Source: Natrinema versiforme JCM 10478
GTDB taxonomy: Archaea; Halobacteriota; Halobacteria; Halobacteriales; Natrialbaceae
Reading direction: 5' to 3'
NCBI RefSeq assembly: GCF_000337195.1
Contig: NZ_AOID01000030.1
Location: forward strand, 67,305-100,596
Length of the DNA stretch: 33,292 nucleotides
This document shows, one piece after another, positions 22,236-30,278 of the stretch (within the stretch, counting starts at the first letter, position 1; each line of letters begins with the position of its first letter). The notes under the pieces are model-generated. The model made no database searches, was not told where the DNA came from, and saw only the letters and a list, made by a program, of their open reading frames with translations. A program made the position numbers and the translations under genes.

Positions 22236-24038
22236 ATGTGCGGAATCGTCGGATACGTCGGGTCTACCGGCGGTGACGACGCCGTCGACGTGGTCCTCGA
22301 TGGCCTCTCGACGCTCGAGTACCGCGGCTACGACTCCGCGGGGCTGGCCGTGCCGACCCCGTCGATGGCGGTCCACAAGGCCGCCGGCGAACTCTCGGCC
22401 CTCGAGGAAACAGTTCCCCGAGACGACCTCGCGGGCGAATCGGTCGGAATCGGACACACGCGCTGGAGCACCCACGGCGCGCCGACGGATGCCAACGCCC
22501 ACCCCCACAGCGACGAGGCGGAGCGCGTCGCCGTCGTCCACAACGGGATCATCGAGAACTACCAGCGACTGCGCGACGACCTCGCCGACGCGGGCGTCGC
22601 GTTCCAGAGTGAGACCGACACCGAAGTGGTCCCGCACCTGATCAGACGCTACCTCGACCGCGGCGCGGACCCCGAAACGGCGTTCCGGTCGGCGATCGAC
22701 CAACTCGAGGGTAGTTACGCGATCGCCGCAGTGTTCGACGGATCGGAGACGGTGTACGCGGCCCGGCAGGACTCCCCGCTCGTCGTCGGCCTCGGCGAGA
22801 CTGGCACGTACCTCGCGAGCGACGTCCCCGCGTTCGTCGACCACACCGACCGCGTCTGTTACCTCGAGGACGGTGACTTCGTCCGACTGACCGCCGACGG
22901 TGCGGTCGTCACCGACGGGGAGGGGGAGACCGTCGACCGACCGATCGAAACGGTCGCGTGGGATCCCGAAGACGCGGAGAAAAGCGGCTACGACCACTAC
23001 ATGCTCAAGGAGATCCACGAGCAGCCGTCCTCGCTCCGCCAGTGTCTCCGCGGCCGGATCGACGAACTCGAGGGGACGGTCAATCTCGAGGAACTGAGCG
23101 ATATCGACCACGACGGGCCGGTCCAGTTCGTCGCCTGTGGCACTTCCTATCACGCGGCGATGTTCGGCGCGGAACGGCTCCGGGCCGGCTGCGTGAGCGC
23201 GCAGGCGTTCCTCGCCAGCGAGTACGCGAGCGATCGCGTTCCCGTCGACGGCGACACGCTCGTCGTCGGCGTCACCCAGAGCGGGGAAACCGCCGACACG
23301 TTGCGCGCCCTGCGCGAGGCCGCCCGGGCCGGGGCGACGACGCTCGCGGTGACCAACACCGTCGCGAGTTCGGCCGCGCGGGAGTGCGACCACGCCCTCT
23401 ATATCCGGGCCGGTCCCGAGATCGGCGTCGCCGCGACGAAGACGTTCGCGAGCCAGCAACTCGCGCTCGCGATGCTGGCGTTCGAACTCGGCGACGATCC
23501 CACGCGCGCCGAACTCGAGGCGCTCCGGGACGTTCCCGGACAGGTCCAGACCGTCCTCGAGACGACCGACGCCAAGGCGGTCGCCGAGGCGTACGTCGAC
23601 GCGGACGCGTACTTCTCCGTCGGACGGGGGTATCACTACCCCGTCGCACTCGAGGGGGCGCTGAAGATGAAGGAGATCACCTACCGGCACGCGGAGGGGT
23701 TCGCGGCCGGCGAACTCAAACACGGCCCGCTCGCACTCGTGACCGAGAACACGCCGGTGTTCGCGATCGTCACCGGTGACGGCGAGACCGCCCGAAAGAC
23801 GATCGGGAACGTCAAACAGATTGCGTCTCGGGATGCGCCCATCGTGGTGGTCACCGACGGCAAATCTAGGGTGACACGTTATGCAGACCACGTCCTCGAG
23901 ATTCCTGCCACCGACGACCTCGGTGGATCGGTGCTCGCGAACGTTCAGCTACAACTGGTAGCCTACTGGATTGCACATGGTTTGGAGCGATCGATCGACA
24001 AGCCGCGGCACTTAGCGAAGAGCGTAACAGTCGAGTGA
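22236..24038 (+). CDS. glmS: Glutamine-fructose-6-phosphate aminotransferase (isomerizing)
   Basis: A 600-residue GlmS. It begins MCGIVGYVG, so Cys2 becomes the N-terminal nucleophile of the glutaminase domain, followed by GHTRWSTHG and HNGIIENY. Two SIS domains follow (VACGTSYHAAMF, VTQSGETADTL, ATKTFASQ and the C-terminal AEGFAAGELKHGPLALV), and the chain ends KPRHLAKSVTVE, the usual GlmS C-terminus. It makes glucosamine-6-phosphate, the first step to UDP-GlcNAc. The start is 2 bp after glmU and certain. The operon continues with uppP 22 bp downstream. Confidence 0.96.
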   Translation: MCGIVGYVGSTGGDDAVDVVLDGLSTLEYRGYDSAGLAVPTPSMAVHKAAGELSALEETVPRDDLAGESVGIGHTRWSTHGAPTDANAHPHSDEAERVAVVHNGIIENYQRLRDDLADAGVAFQSETDTEVVPHLIRRYLDRGADPETAFRSAIDQLEGSYAIAAVFDGSETVYAARQDSPLVVGLGETGTYLASDVPAFVDHTDRVCYLEDGDFVRLTADGAVVTDGEGETVDRPIETVAWDPEDAEKSGYDHYMLKEIHEQPSSLRQCLRGRIDELEGTVNLEELSDIDHDGPVQFVACGTSYHAAMFGAERLRAGCVSAQAFLASEYASDRVPVDGDTLVVGVTQSGETADTLRALREAARAGATTLAVTNTVASSAARECDHALYIRAGPEIGVAATKTFASQQLALAMLAFELGDDPTRAELEALRDVPGQVQTVLETTDAKAVAEAYVDADAYFSVGRGYHYPVALEGALKMKEITYRHAEGFAAGELKHGPLALVTENTPVFAIVTGDGETARKTIGNVKQIASRDAPIVVVTDGKSRVTRYADHVLEIPATDDLGGSVLANVQLQLVAYWIAHGLERSIDKPRHLAKSVTVE

Positions 24039-24060
24039 AATCACTACCGAATTCCCGGCA

Positions 24061-24888
24061 GTGAGTCGAATTGAATTCGTCGTCGCGATACTCGCCGGGA
24101 TCGTCCAAGGAGTCGTCGAGTGGCTCCCCGTCTCGAGTCAGGGCAACCTCTCGCTGTTTCTGACACTCGCCGGGACCGATCCCGCGGTCGCCGTGCAGTT
24201 GGCGCTGTTCCTGCAGGTCGGGACGACGCTCTCGGCGGCGACCTACTACCGCGACGACATCGCGGCGGCCGTCCGCGCGGTGCCCAGTTGGCGGCCTGGC
24301 GATGCGTACCGTGGCGAGAACGCCATCGCGTCGTACGTCGTCGTCGCCACGCTGATGACCGGACTCGTCGGCATTCCGTTATACGTCTATGCGGTCGACC
24401 TCGCCGGCCAGCTCACCGGTGGCGTCTTCATCGCAGTTATCGGCGTCCTGTTGGTTCTTACGGGTGGCCTGCAGCTGGTATCTGAATCGATGTCGATAGG
24501 GATCCGCGACGCACCGACGCTGCTGGATTCGGTGCTGGTCGGGGCCGTCCAGGGCGTCGCGATCCTGCCCGGCATCTCGCGGTCAGGCGTCACGACGAGT
24601 GCACTGCTGTTTCGCAGCTACGACCCACCGACCGCGTTCCGCCTGTCGTTTTTGCTGTCGATCCCCGCAAGCCTGGGGGCGGCCGCGCTCACCGTCGCGG
24701 GAGCCGGCGGCCTCCCGGGAATCGCACTAGGGCCGGCATTGGTGGCGTTGAGTCTCAGCGCTGTCGTTGGCTATTGCACGATCGATGCGCTTATGAAGGC
24801 CGTCGATCGCGTTCCGTTCTGGCTCGTTTGTTTCGGTCTGGGAACGTTCGCGATTGTCGGCGGCGGCATGGTCTCTATACTGGTCTGA
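24061..24888 (+). CDS. uppP: UppP/BacA-family polyprenyl-diphosphate phosphatase homologue
   Basis: A 275-residue membrane protein with about eight helices. Its two signature segments are VQGVVEWLPVSSQGN (15-29; Glu20) and LPGISRSGVTTS (169-180; Arg174). In bacteria UppP frees undecaprenyl phosphate for reuse; in archaea the expected substrate is dolichyl diphosphate, the N-glycan carrier. The usual His after SSxG is Asn29 here. The start is GTG at 24061. Its position after glmU-glmS and before an STT3-like gene supports a role in carrier recycling for glycosylation. Confidence 0.8.
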   Translation: MSRIEFVVAILAGIVQGVVEWLPVSSQGNLSLFLTLAGTDPAVAVQLALFLQVGTTLSAATYYRDDIAAAVRAVPSWRPGDAYRGENAIASYVVVATLMTGLVGIPLYVYAVDLAGQLTGGVFIAVIGVLLVLTGGLQLVSESMSIGIRDAPTLLDSVLVGAVQGVAILPGISRSGVTTSALLFRSYDPPTAFRLSFLLSIPASLGAAALTVAGAGGLPGIALGPALVALSLSAVVGYCTIDALMKAVDRVPFWLVCFGLGTFAIVGGGMVSILV

Positions 24889-25009
24889 GGAGCGACGTGT
24901 GTCCAGAGGCGGGGCGTTCGTAAGACTCGTTAGGTGACCGTTCCGTCGAAGCTAATCCCAAGGCGCTTCCAGAGAACTACCTAGCTTATGACCAACCTGG
25001 GCAAAAGAA

Positions 25010-25018
25010 CTATACAAA
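25010..25018 (+). promoter_or_regulatory. TATA box of the 54-residue zinc-finger gene
   Basis: CTATACAAA, preceded by a GCAAAAGAA BRE-like stretch, is centred 28 bp before ATG 25042. A near-leaderless mRNA is predicted. The rest of the gap from 24889 shows nothing clear. Confidence 0.5.
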
Positions 25019-25041
25019 GATCGTGACTTGATGCTAACGAG

Positions 25042-25206
25042 ATGCAACTGACGGAGAATACGGCTTCTGGACACCCTCTCCTCGAGGCGCTCGAGGGGAA
25101 TGCTTGTTCCTACTGCAAGGGGGGACGACTCGTGCAGGACAGCTACAAGGGGAACGAAGCAGTGATTTGTGACGAATGTGGTACACCGGGCGCACAGGTG
25201 TGGTAA
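25042..25206 (+). CDS. 54-residue zinc-finger protein (HVO_A0556-like)
   Basis: ATG 25042 to TAA 25204-25206 codes 54 residues with two Cys pairs, ACSYCKGGRLVQDSYKG and VICDECGTPGAQVW, forming a compact four-Cys zinc site. The pattern C-x2-C, YKG, C-x2-C-GTPGAQ-W matches a small haloarchaeal family I recall as HVO_A0556-type; the name is from memory. It has its own TATA box and lies 72 bp before the STT3-like gene. Haloarchaeal small zinc fingers are often tied to regulation, so control of the glycosylation genes is possible but unproven. Confidence 0.75.
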   Translation: MQLTENTASGHPLLEALEGNACSYCKGGRLVQDSYKGNEAVICDECGTPGAQVW

Positions 25207-25278
25207 GTCTACAGGCGTGGCCGTTACCGTTCGTTCAGAGCGAAAGCATGATAGCCCTGTCTGCTCTCCTGCAGCACA

Positions 25279-27738
25279 ATGCCTACTGACGGCGATGCGG
25301 GCCGCCTCGCGGACGTGACCGCATCATTTCTCGCGGATCACGATGACGGCGAACAGGCGCTTGAGGCCGTCCTCGCAGTTGACGCTGACCACGAGACGTG
25401 GACCTTCGACGATGTGGACCTGGACTCTGGTACCTTCGGGGAGCTCGTCTCGCGAGGGATCGTCTCAAAGGCCGACGACGCATATCAGGTCGCGGAGCCG
25501 ACGATCGTCGAGGCCGCGCTGACGGGTGAGGAGGTCGAGCCGGAGGCGGGGGCGGACGACGGCGGGCTTGAAATTGACCTCGAGCAGTTTCGGGACACGG
25601 TTGACTTCCGGGCCCTGACGGGGCTGCTGGGGTGCCTACTGGTCGTGGCTGCGGCTCGACTGACGGCCTATGGGTCAGTGTTCCAGCAGGGCTACATCGT
25701 GTCACCAGGAAATGACCCGTACTACTTCCGATACTGGATGGAGGAGTTGTTGGCGGCGAGTGCGGGACCGGCGGACTACGGAGTTCTTATCAATCTTCCA
25801 ACCGAAGGGGCCAGCCGACGGCCGCTCTCGCACGCAACGAACTGGTTCCTCGCCGAGTTGCTTGGCGGTGGCCAAGGCGCGGCCGATACAGTTGCGGCGT
25901 GGCTGCCTATCTTCGCGTCCGTTGCGCTCGCCCTCGTACTCTACGAGCTTACCATCCTGCTGACACGGGATGTCCGAGTTGGGATCACATCGGTTCTCGT
26001 CTTTGCGGTGACGCCGATCCACGCGGTCTATACGGGGCTTGGCTTCCTCGATCACAATGCCCATCAGTATTTCTGGCTCGGAATCACGCTGGTAACGCTC
26101 ACGTGGCTCGCCGTCGACCTGCAGCGACGACTCGAGAGTAGCACCAATCAGGATACAGCCGTTCGAGAACACCTCCGATCACCGACGACATGGAGTATCG
26201 CCGTCCTTTTCGGACTCTCAGTCGTGGCCGGAGTCCATACGTGGGGTGGCTCGCCACTACTGCTGGTTCCACTTGCAGCGTACATCGGATTCCGCGTCGC
26301 ACTCGACGTTCGAGCGGGGCTTTCACCAGTGCGTGCGAATCTGCCACTCCTCGGCGGATTGCTCGTCGGCAGTAGTCTTTCGCTTGTCGTCCACCACCAG
26401 TGGGGGTGGCACGCATCGTTCGTCGCAGTCACACCAATGCTGGTGTTCGGAGGGGGGGCTGCCGTGACCGCGCTTGGGGAACTATGGCAGCGGTTCGACG
26501 TCCGATCTCGAGGACTGATCGCTCTCGAAGCGGTCGTCGCGATCGTCGGACTCGTCGGGTTTCGAATCCTCCGTCCTGCGGCGTGGACCAACGCGGCCGA
26601 ACGGGCGACCGATCTCTTTTTCCGCGGTGGAGCGACTGAGACGGCCTCCCTGTTCGCAATGGAATACGTCGTGATCTTCGGTCCGCTATACCAGCTCGGC
26701 ATGGGGTTCTATGTCGCGTTGGCAGTACTGGGTTGGGTAGCATGGACCGTTACCCGTGAGTACGAACCCGGGTGGCTACTCGTTGGTACCTACGCAGGCT
26801 ATCTCCTCGTGTTGGCAGGTATTCAGGTGCGATTTGCCGGCCAACTCGCGATCCCGCTGGCCGTGCTTACCGGCCTCGGCATCGTCCACCTGCTTTCGGT
26901 CGTCGAACTGGCGCGTACGCCAGTTCCGTTTCAGGGCCGAAATTCTGGTTCAACCGGTGGTTCTCGAGAGAGGGAGATGGTTGCCGCGGACGGTGGCCGG
27001 GGGCTCGAGCCGTCGATTTCGCTACCCGACAAGCGTGCAGTCGGGTACGTGATCGTGATCGGGTTGCTCGTCTTCGGACTAAGCCTCATCTACGTCCCTG
27101 GACTGACGGCGGACGTGACCCACAGCGAGGCACAGGTCGAAGCCGCGGGCGCGATCGACGACCACGCCGCGACGACGGACCGCACGTATCCCGAAACCTA
27201 CGTGCTGAGCGAGTGGGGCGACAACCGGATGTACAACTATCTCGTCAACGGGGAAGCCAATAGTTACAGCTACGCCCGAACCAACTACGATGCGTTTCAG
27301 TCGACGTCCGATCCCGACGGCTGGTACGACCGGTTCGATGGCCGGGTCGGTTACGTCGTCGTGACGGCGACCGACGGGGAACGTCCGGCTAGTAGCGCGC
27401 AGGCCCGCTTGCTCGAGAACTGGGGTGCCGGCGGATCCAATACCGATGCGCTCGCCCACTATCAAGCGGTATACGCCGCCGATGATGTCGCGGCGTTCGC
27501 GGTAGTGCCCGGAGCGACGATCACCATGTCTGGCTACGAAGGCGAGGCTGTAACCCTCAGTACTGACGTGTCCGTATCGGCCGAATCATTCACATACGAA
27601 CGGACGGTGACAGTCAGCGAGAACGGTCAAATTACGGTGACAGTCCCCTATACTGGCGAGTATGTTATCGGAAATGAAACGGTCACTGTCACCCAAGAAG
27701 ACGTACTGAACGGAAACACAGTCAATCACGTGGAATAA
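25279..27738 (+). CDS. STT3/AglB-like GT-C membrane protein with altered catalytic motifs
   Basis: An 819-residue protein. Residues about 1-85 look like a winged-helix segment (DSGTFGELVSRGIVSKADDA). About 12 membrane helices follow (113-610) with STT3-like features: NDPYY (145-149) in the first outer loop and FLDHNAHQYFW (257-267) where STT3/AglB has DHH-x-x-E. The C-terminal globular domain has VLSEWGDNRMYNY (EWGD at 645-648) where oligosaccharyltransferases have WWDYG. STT3 moves lipid-linked glycans to Asn in N-x-S/T. This copy may be an OST paralogue, use another acceptor, or be inactive. It is shorter than Haloferax AglB (about 1,050). Neighbours are sugar and glycan genes. Confidence 0.75.
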   Translation: MPTDGDAGRLADVTASFLADHDDGEQALEAVLAVDADHETWTFDDVDLDSGTFGELVSRGIVSKADDAYQVAEPTIVEAALTGEEVEPEAGADDGGLEIDLEQFRDTVDFRALTGLLGCLLVVAAARLTAYGSVFQQGYIVSPGNDPYYFRYWMEELLAASAGPADYGVLINLPTEGASRRPLSHATNWFLAELLGGGQGAADTVAAWLPIFASVALALVLYELTILLTRDVRVGITSVLVFAVTPIHAVYTGLGFLDHNAHQYFWLGITLVTLTWLAVDLQRRLESSTNQDTAVREHLRSPTTWSIAVLFGLSVVAGVHTWGGSPLLLVPLAAYIGFRVALDVRAGLSPVRANLPLLGGLLVGSSLSLVVHHQWGWHASFVAVTPMLVFGGGAAVTALGELWQRFDVRSRGLIALEAVVAIVGLVGFRILRPAAWTNAAERATDLFFRGGATETASLFAMEYVVIFGPLYQLGMGFYVALAVLGWVAWTVTREYEPGWLLVGTYAGYLLVLAGIQVRFAGQLAIPLAVLTGLGIVHLLSVVELARTPVPFQGRNSGSTGGSREREMVAADGGRGLEPSISLPDKRAVGYVIVIGLLVFGLSLIYVPGLTADVTHSEAQVEAAGAIDDHAATTDRTYPETYVLSEWGDNRMYNYLVNGEANSYSYARTNYDAFQSTSDPDGWYDRFDGRVGYVVVTATDGERPASSAQARLLENWGAGGSNTDALAHYQAVYAADDVAAFAVVPGATITMSGYEGEAVTLSTDVSVSAESFTYERTVTVSENGQITVTVPYTGEYVIGNETVTVTQEDVLNGNTVNHVE

Positions 27739-27792
27739 ACTATTTTATCGGTGACCCCCATCAGCGGTTTCTAGATCAATTTCCGAACCCTC

Positions 27793-27845
27793 ATTTACAT
27801 ATCTAAATAGGTCCTATACATGAATATAAAATACTATATGTAAAT
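27793..27845. repeat. 10-bp perfect inverted repeat in an AT-rich boundary
   Basis: ATTTACATAT (27793-27802) pairs with ATATGTAAAT (27836-27845) around 33 bp of AT-rich DNA. It lies just after the STT3-like gene, where base composition drops sharply. It could be a protein-binding site, a cruciform or the remnant of a mobile element end. Confidence 0.5.
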
Positions 27846-27862
27846 AACGGACACAAAGTCAA

Positions 27863-27878
27863 TTTTTATTATTGTTTT
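27863..27878 (+). terminator. T-rich stretch, possible terminator
   Basis: TTTTTATTATTGTTTT lies about 125 bp after the STT3-like gene. Archaeal RNA polymerase stops at such T-tracts. Confidence 0.35.
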
Positions 27879-27993
27879 CCCACATTCATTGAGTTGGCCT
27901 GTCGTTTTCCTCCCATGATTTTCTCAGAAGAGGGCGACCGATCGGCCATTAAGATTATATTACGTTCGTCAGAACACCTCTGACAGTCAGCAC

Positions 27994-28182
27994 GTGCCAC
28001 GTGAGAAAATGTATGGAAAAAATATGGGTCGTGAGAAATATACGGGGGATAACAGGGGGAAGTCTTGCTCCGTGCTAGAAGGATCGAAGATAGGGTGTGC
28101 TCATGGGGAGATCAGATCATCAGATAATCCTGATTATGCAGTCAGGTGTAAGATCTGCTCTACGCCATATATAACCATATAG
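27994..28182 (+). CDS. Small Cys-rich protein, unknown
   Basis: About 62 residues from GTG 27994 (start uncertain; ATG 28009 and 28024 are alternatives). The C-terminal half has four Cys and one His: KSCSVLEGSKIGCAHGE and VRCKICSTPYITI, a plausible small zinc site. It ends 4 bp before the Dpm1-GtrA start, so the two may be co-translated. Codons are AT-rich, unlike the rest of the window, which suggests transfer or a recently acquired region. I recognise no family. Confidence 0.4.
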   Translation: MPREKMYGKNMGREKYTGDNRGKSCSVLEGSKIGCAHGEIRSSDNPDYAVRCKICSTPYITI

Positions 28183-28186
28183 TTAA

Positions 28187-29398
28187 ATGGCGGAAGAAAA
28201 TATACTGATAGAGCAGACTGATACTGCAGAGCAACAAGTACGCTCCGCAGAGACAATAGCTTATCCGCGGTCCGAATCCGTCGATGAAGTTCTCGCAGAC
28301 AGTAAGAGCGTCACGCTTGTCATCCCGACGTACAATGAACGAGATAACGTCGAACCAATAATCGATCGGTGCCTCACTGCGTTATCGGAGCACGCAGTCG
28401 AGATTGTCATCGTCGACGATGATTCGCCGGACGAAACATGGCGGATCGCACGTGAAGCATACACGAACGACGACCGAGTTCGGGTGATCCGGCGAACCGA
28501 GGAAAGCGGACTCGGAACGGCAGTGTTGCGCGGCTTCTCGGAAGCGTCCTACGAGTTCTGCGCCGTCATCGACGCCGATCTCCAACACCCACCTGAGAAG
28601 CTCCCCGAACTCCTTGACGCGTTCGAGGAGGGGACCGATGTCGTGATCGGCAGCCGTCATATCGATGGCGGTGGCATCGAAGGATGGTCGCGGTTCAGGC
28701 GCGTCGTAAGCGCCGGTGCGACAAGCGCTGCTCGTCTGGGCGTCCCCGAAGCCAGGGGTATCTCAGATCCGATGTCCGGGTTCTTCGCCGTCCGACAGGA
28801 TATTCTCGCCGAGGCCGAACTGAACCCGAAGGGCTATAAGATCCTGCTAGAAGTACTCGCGAAGTGCGATCCTGACGGTGTCGCCGAAGTGCCGTACGTG
28901 TTCACCGAACGCGAACGTGGCGAGTCGAACCTCACCCACGACGAGTACGTGAAGTTTGCCGAGCACGTCGCGATGCTCGGTATGAGTAGTCGTGAACTCG
29001 AGCGGTTCGTCGAACCGGAGCGCGCGACTCGAGCGCTCGAGTTCGGAGCCGTCGGTGGGATCGGCGTCGTCGTGAACACACTCGTGTTCATGGCCGGACG
29101 CGGAATCGGTTCCCACTACCTCCTAGCGGCGACGGCCGCGTTCGTCGCTGCGGTCCACTGGAATTTCCTCGGAAATTGGTTGATCACGTTCGACCAACCA
29201 GAGAATGGACTCCTCGGGAAGTACCTGCGGTTCAATCTAGTGTCTGTCGCCGGGTTCCTGATCTACACGGGGCTGCTCGCGGTAGCCATTCAGGGACTCG
29301 GAACGCCTGATCTGATCGCTAATCTCGCCGCGATTGGCGGAAGTTCGCTGTGGAACTTCCTCGGCGCGGAGAAGTTTGCGTTCCTCCCCAACACCTAG
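28187..29398 (+). CDS. Dolichol-phosphate sugar synthase (Dpm1-like) fused to GtrA
   Basis: A 403-residue protein. After an N-terminal tail of 40 residues comes a GT2 domain: TLVIPTYNERDNVEPII (43-59), IVDDDSPDETW and the metal-binding DAD (129-131) in VIDADLQHPPEKLPE, then VIGSRH. Residues about 280-400 form a GtrA domain of four helices (EFGAVGGIGVVVNTLVF and HWNFLGNWLITF). Dpm1 enzymes charge dolichyl phosphate with mannose or glucose on the cytosolic face; GtrA domains are linked to flipping the lipid-linked sugar. One protein could thus make and move the donor for outer-face GT-C enzymes, such as the one encoded downstream. Confidence 0.9.
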   Translation: MAEENILIEQTDTAEQQVRSAETIAYPRSESVDEVLADSKSVTLVIPTYNERDNVEPIIDRCLTALSEHAVEIVIVDDDSPDETWRIAREAYTNDDRVRVIRRTEESGLGTAVLRGFSEASYEFCAVIDADLQHPPEKLPELLDAFEEGTDVVIGSRHIDGGGIEGWSRFRRVVSAGATSAARLGVPEARGISDPMSGFFAVRQDILAEAELNPKGYKILLEVLAKCDPDGVAEVPYVFTERERGESNLTHDEYVKFAEHVAMLGMSSRELERFVEPERATRALEFGAVGGIGVVVNTLVFMAGRGIGSHYLLAATAAFVAAVHWNFLGNWLITFDQPENGLLGKYLRFNLVSVAGFLIYTGLLAVAIQGLGTPDLIANLAAIGGSSLWNFLGAEKFAFLPNT

Positions 29399-29411
29399 GA
29401 CATAATTATGA

Positions 29412-29850
29412 GTGATCCAGAGCCTGAACTTCCTCTTGCTATCGGTAGTATCGTCTTATCGTATCTGCAGCGGCGCTGATGATTTTTGGTTGACATCGAG
29501 AGGATATGCGTCTCCAATCGGAGGTTCTACAACGTTACTAACTCTGTGGTCGATTTACGGTCTCGTTTTTCCTCTCACGATTGCTGGAGTTCTTAAACTC
29601 AATCTCTCTAAATGGGGTTGACCTCTAGCATACGTCTCGATTGCAGTCATCTTCACAGGGCTTATAATAGCGTTCTTCCTGAATCCGTTTCAGGGTACTC
29701 TCGGTACCGATGCGATGCTGTCCTGCCAATTTTCGGTTGTCCTTCTGTTACAGGGGGAGAATCCGTATGCACACTCGATGGAGCCAGCGTTTGATAAGTA
29801 CTCAATTGAGAGAACACAATTAATAATCGCGTTCAGGTCAGTCCCTGCGA
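29412..29850 (+). pseudogene. Remnant of a GT-C (DUF2029-like) glycosyltransferase
   Basis: One frame reads YASPIGGSTTLLTLWSIYGL and LKLNLSKWG, then a TGA (29619-29621), then goes on in the same frame as YVSIAVIFTGLIIAFFLNPF, GTLGTDAMLSCQFSVVLL and LQGENPYAHSMEPAFDKYSI. The GTDAM...LLQGENPY part aligns with GSDVP...VLEGVNPY of the intact GT-C gene downstream, showing shared ancestry. A short upstream frame (29408, MSDPEPELPLAIGS) probably holds the true start, which would need a frameshift near 29475. Homology stops near 29850, so only the first 150 or so residues remain. It is an inactivated copy. Confidence 0.65.
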
Positions 29851-30049
29851 TGATCTTCAGGCAAAGTGTGATGCTGCCGGAGCGAATGGGACTCTCGAAT
29901 TTGAACCCGGGTCGTATACTGTTTCTGCGGCCGTCACCCCATATGACGGCTAACACTTCGAGATGGTCCAGAAGTTGCTCGCTCGAATCGCTGCACGCAT
30001 GGAAGACTGGGCGCAGTCGACAGATGGTTGTAGAGACGAGCAGTGCTGA
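29810..30049 (+). pseudogene. Broken coding fragment of an unknown protein
   Basis: A second frame is protein-like: NNRVQVSPCDDLQAKC, then NGTLEFEPGSYTVSAAV and TPYDG up to TAA (29951-29953), and on in the same frame as HFEMVQKLLARIAARMEDWA to TGA (30047-30049). It has no start and is joined out of frame to the glycosyltransferase remnant. GTLEFEPGSYTVSAAV resembles an Ig-like surface domain; I do not recognise the rest. This looks like the tail of another gene brought next to the first by a deletion. Confidence 0.4.
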
Positions 30050-30122
30050 ACCGTCCACGATCCATCAACTAATCTAAGTTACAGAGGGCGGCGCAGAAGG
30101 GGATCCTACTTCCAGTGCTTCA

Positions 30123-30136
30123 ATACATTTATGTAT
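30123..30136 (+). promoter_or_regulatory. Palindromic TATA region before the 39-residue membrane peptide
   Basis: ATACATTTATGTAT is a perfect palindrome (arms ATACAT/ATGTAT around TT) containing a TTTATG TATA-like core, centred about 28 bp before ATG 30158. This predicts a leaderless mRNA for the following genes; the symmetry may also bind a regulator. Confidence 0.5.
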
Positions 30137-30157
30137 CGACTGTCGAATTAGCGCAAC

Positions 30158-30277
30158 ATGGAATTCAGTGGTACAGCAACACTTGCACTTGTAGCCACGT
30201 TTCTGTTCCTTTTCGTTCCGACAGCATATCACTACGTTAAAAAGGGGTCCTCATCAGTGGCCTCTCATATTCAATAG
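30158..30277 (+). CDS. 39-residue single-helix membrane peptide
   Basis: ATG 30158 to TAG 30275-30277 codes MEFSGTATLALVATFLFLFV and then PTAYHYVKKGSSSVASHIQ: a short outer end, one hydrophobic helix (about 5-25) and a basic tail (HYVKKG), so the C-terminus should face the cytosol. Only 1 bp separates it from the GT-C gene. A well-placed TATA region precedes it. It could be a small partner subunit or a leader peptide for translation of the next gene. No family is recognised; a truncated signal-peptide remnant is the alternative. Confidence 0.5.
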   Translation: MEFSGTATLALVATFLFLFVPTAYHYVKKGSSSVASHIQ

Positions 30278-30278
30278 A

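Noticed and set aside
22140-23891. Minus-strand frame of 583 codons opposite glmS
   Set aside because: Antisense shadow; GlmS is complete on the plus strand.
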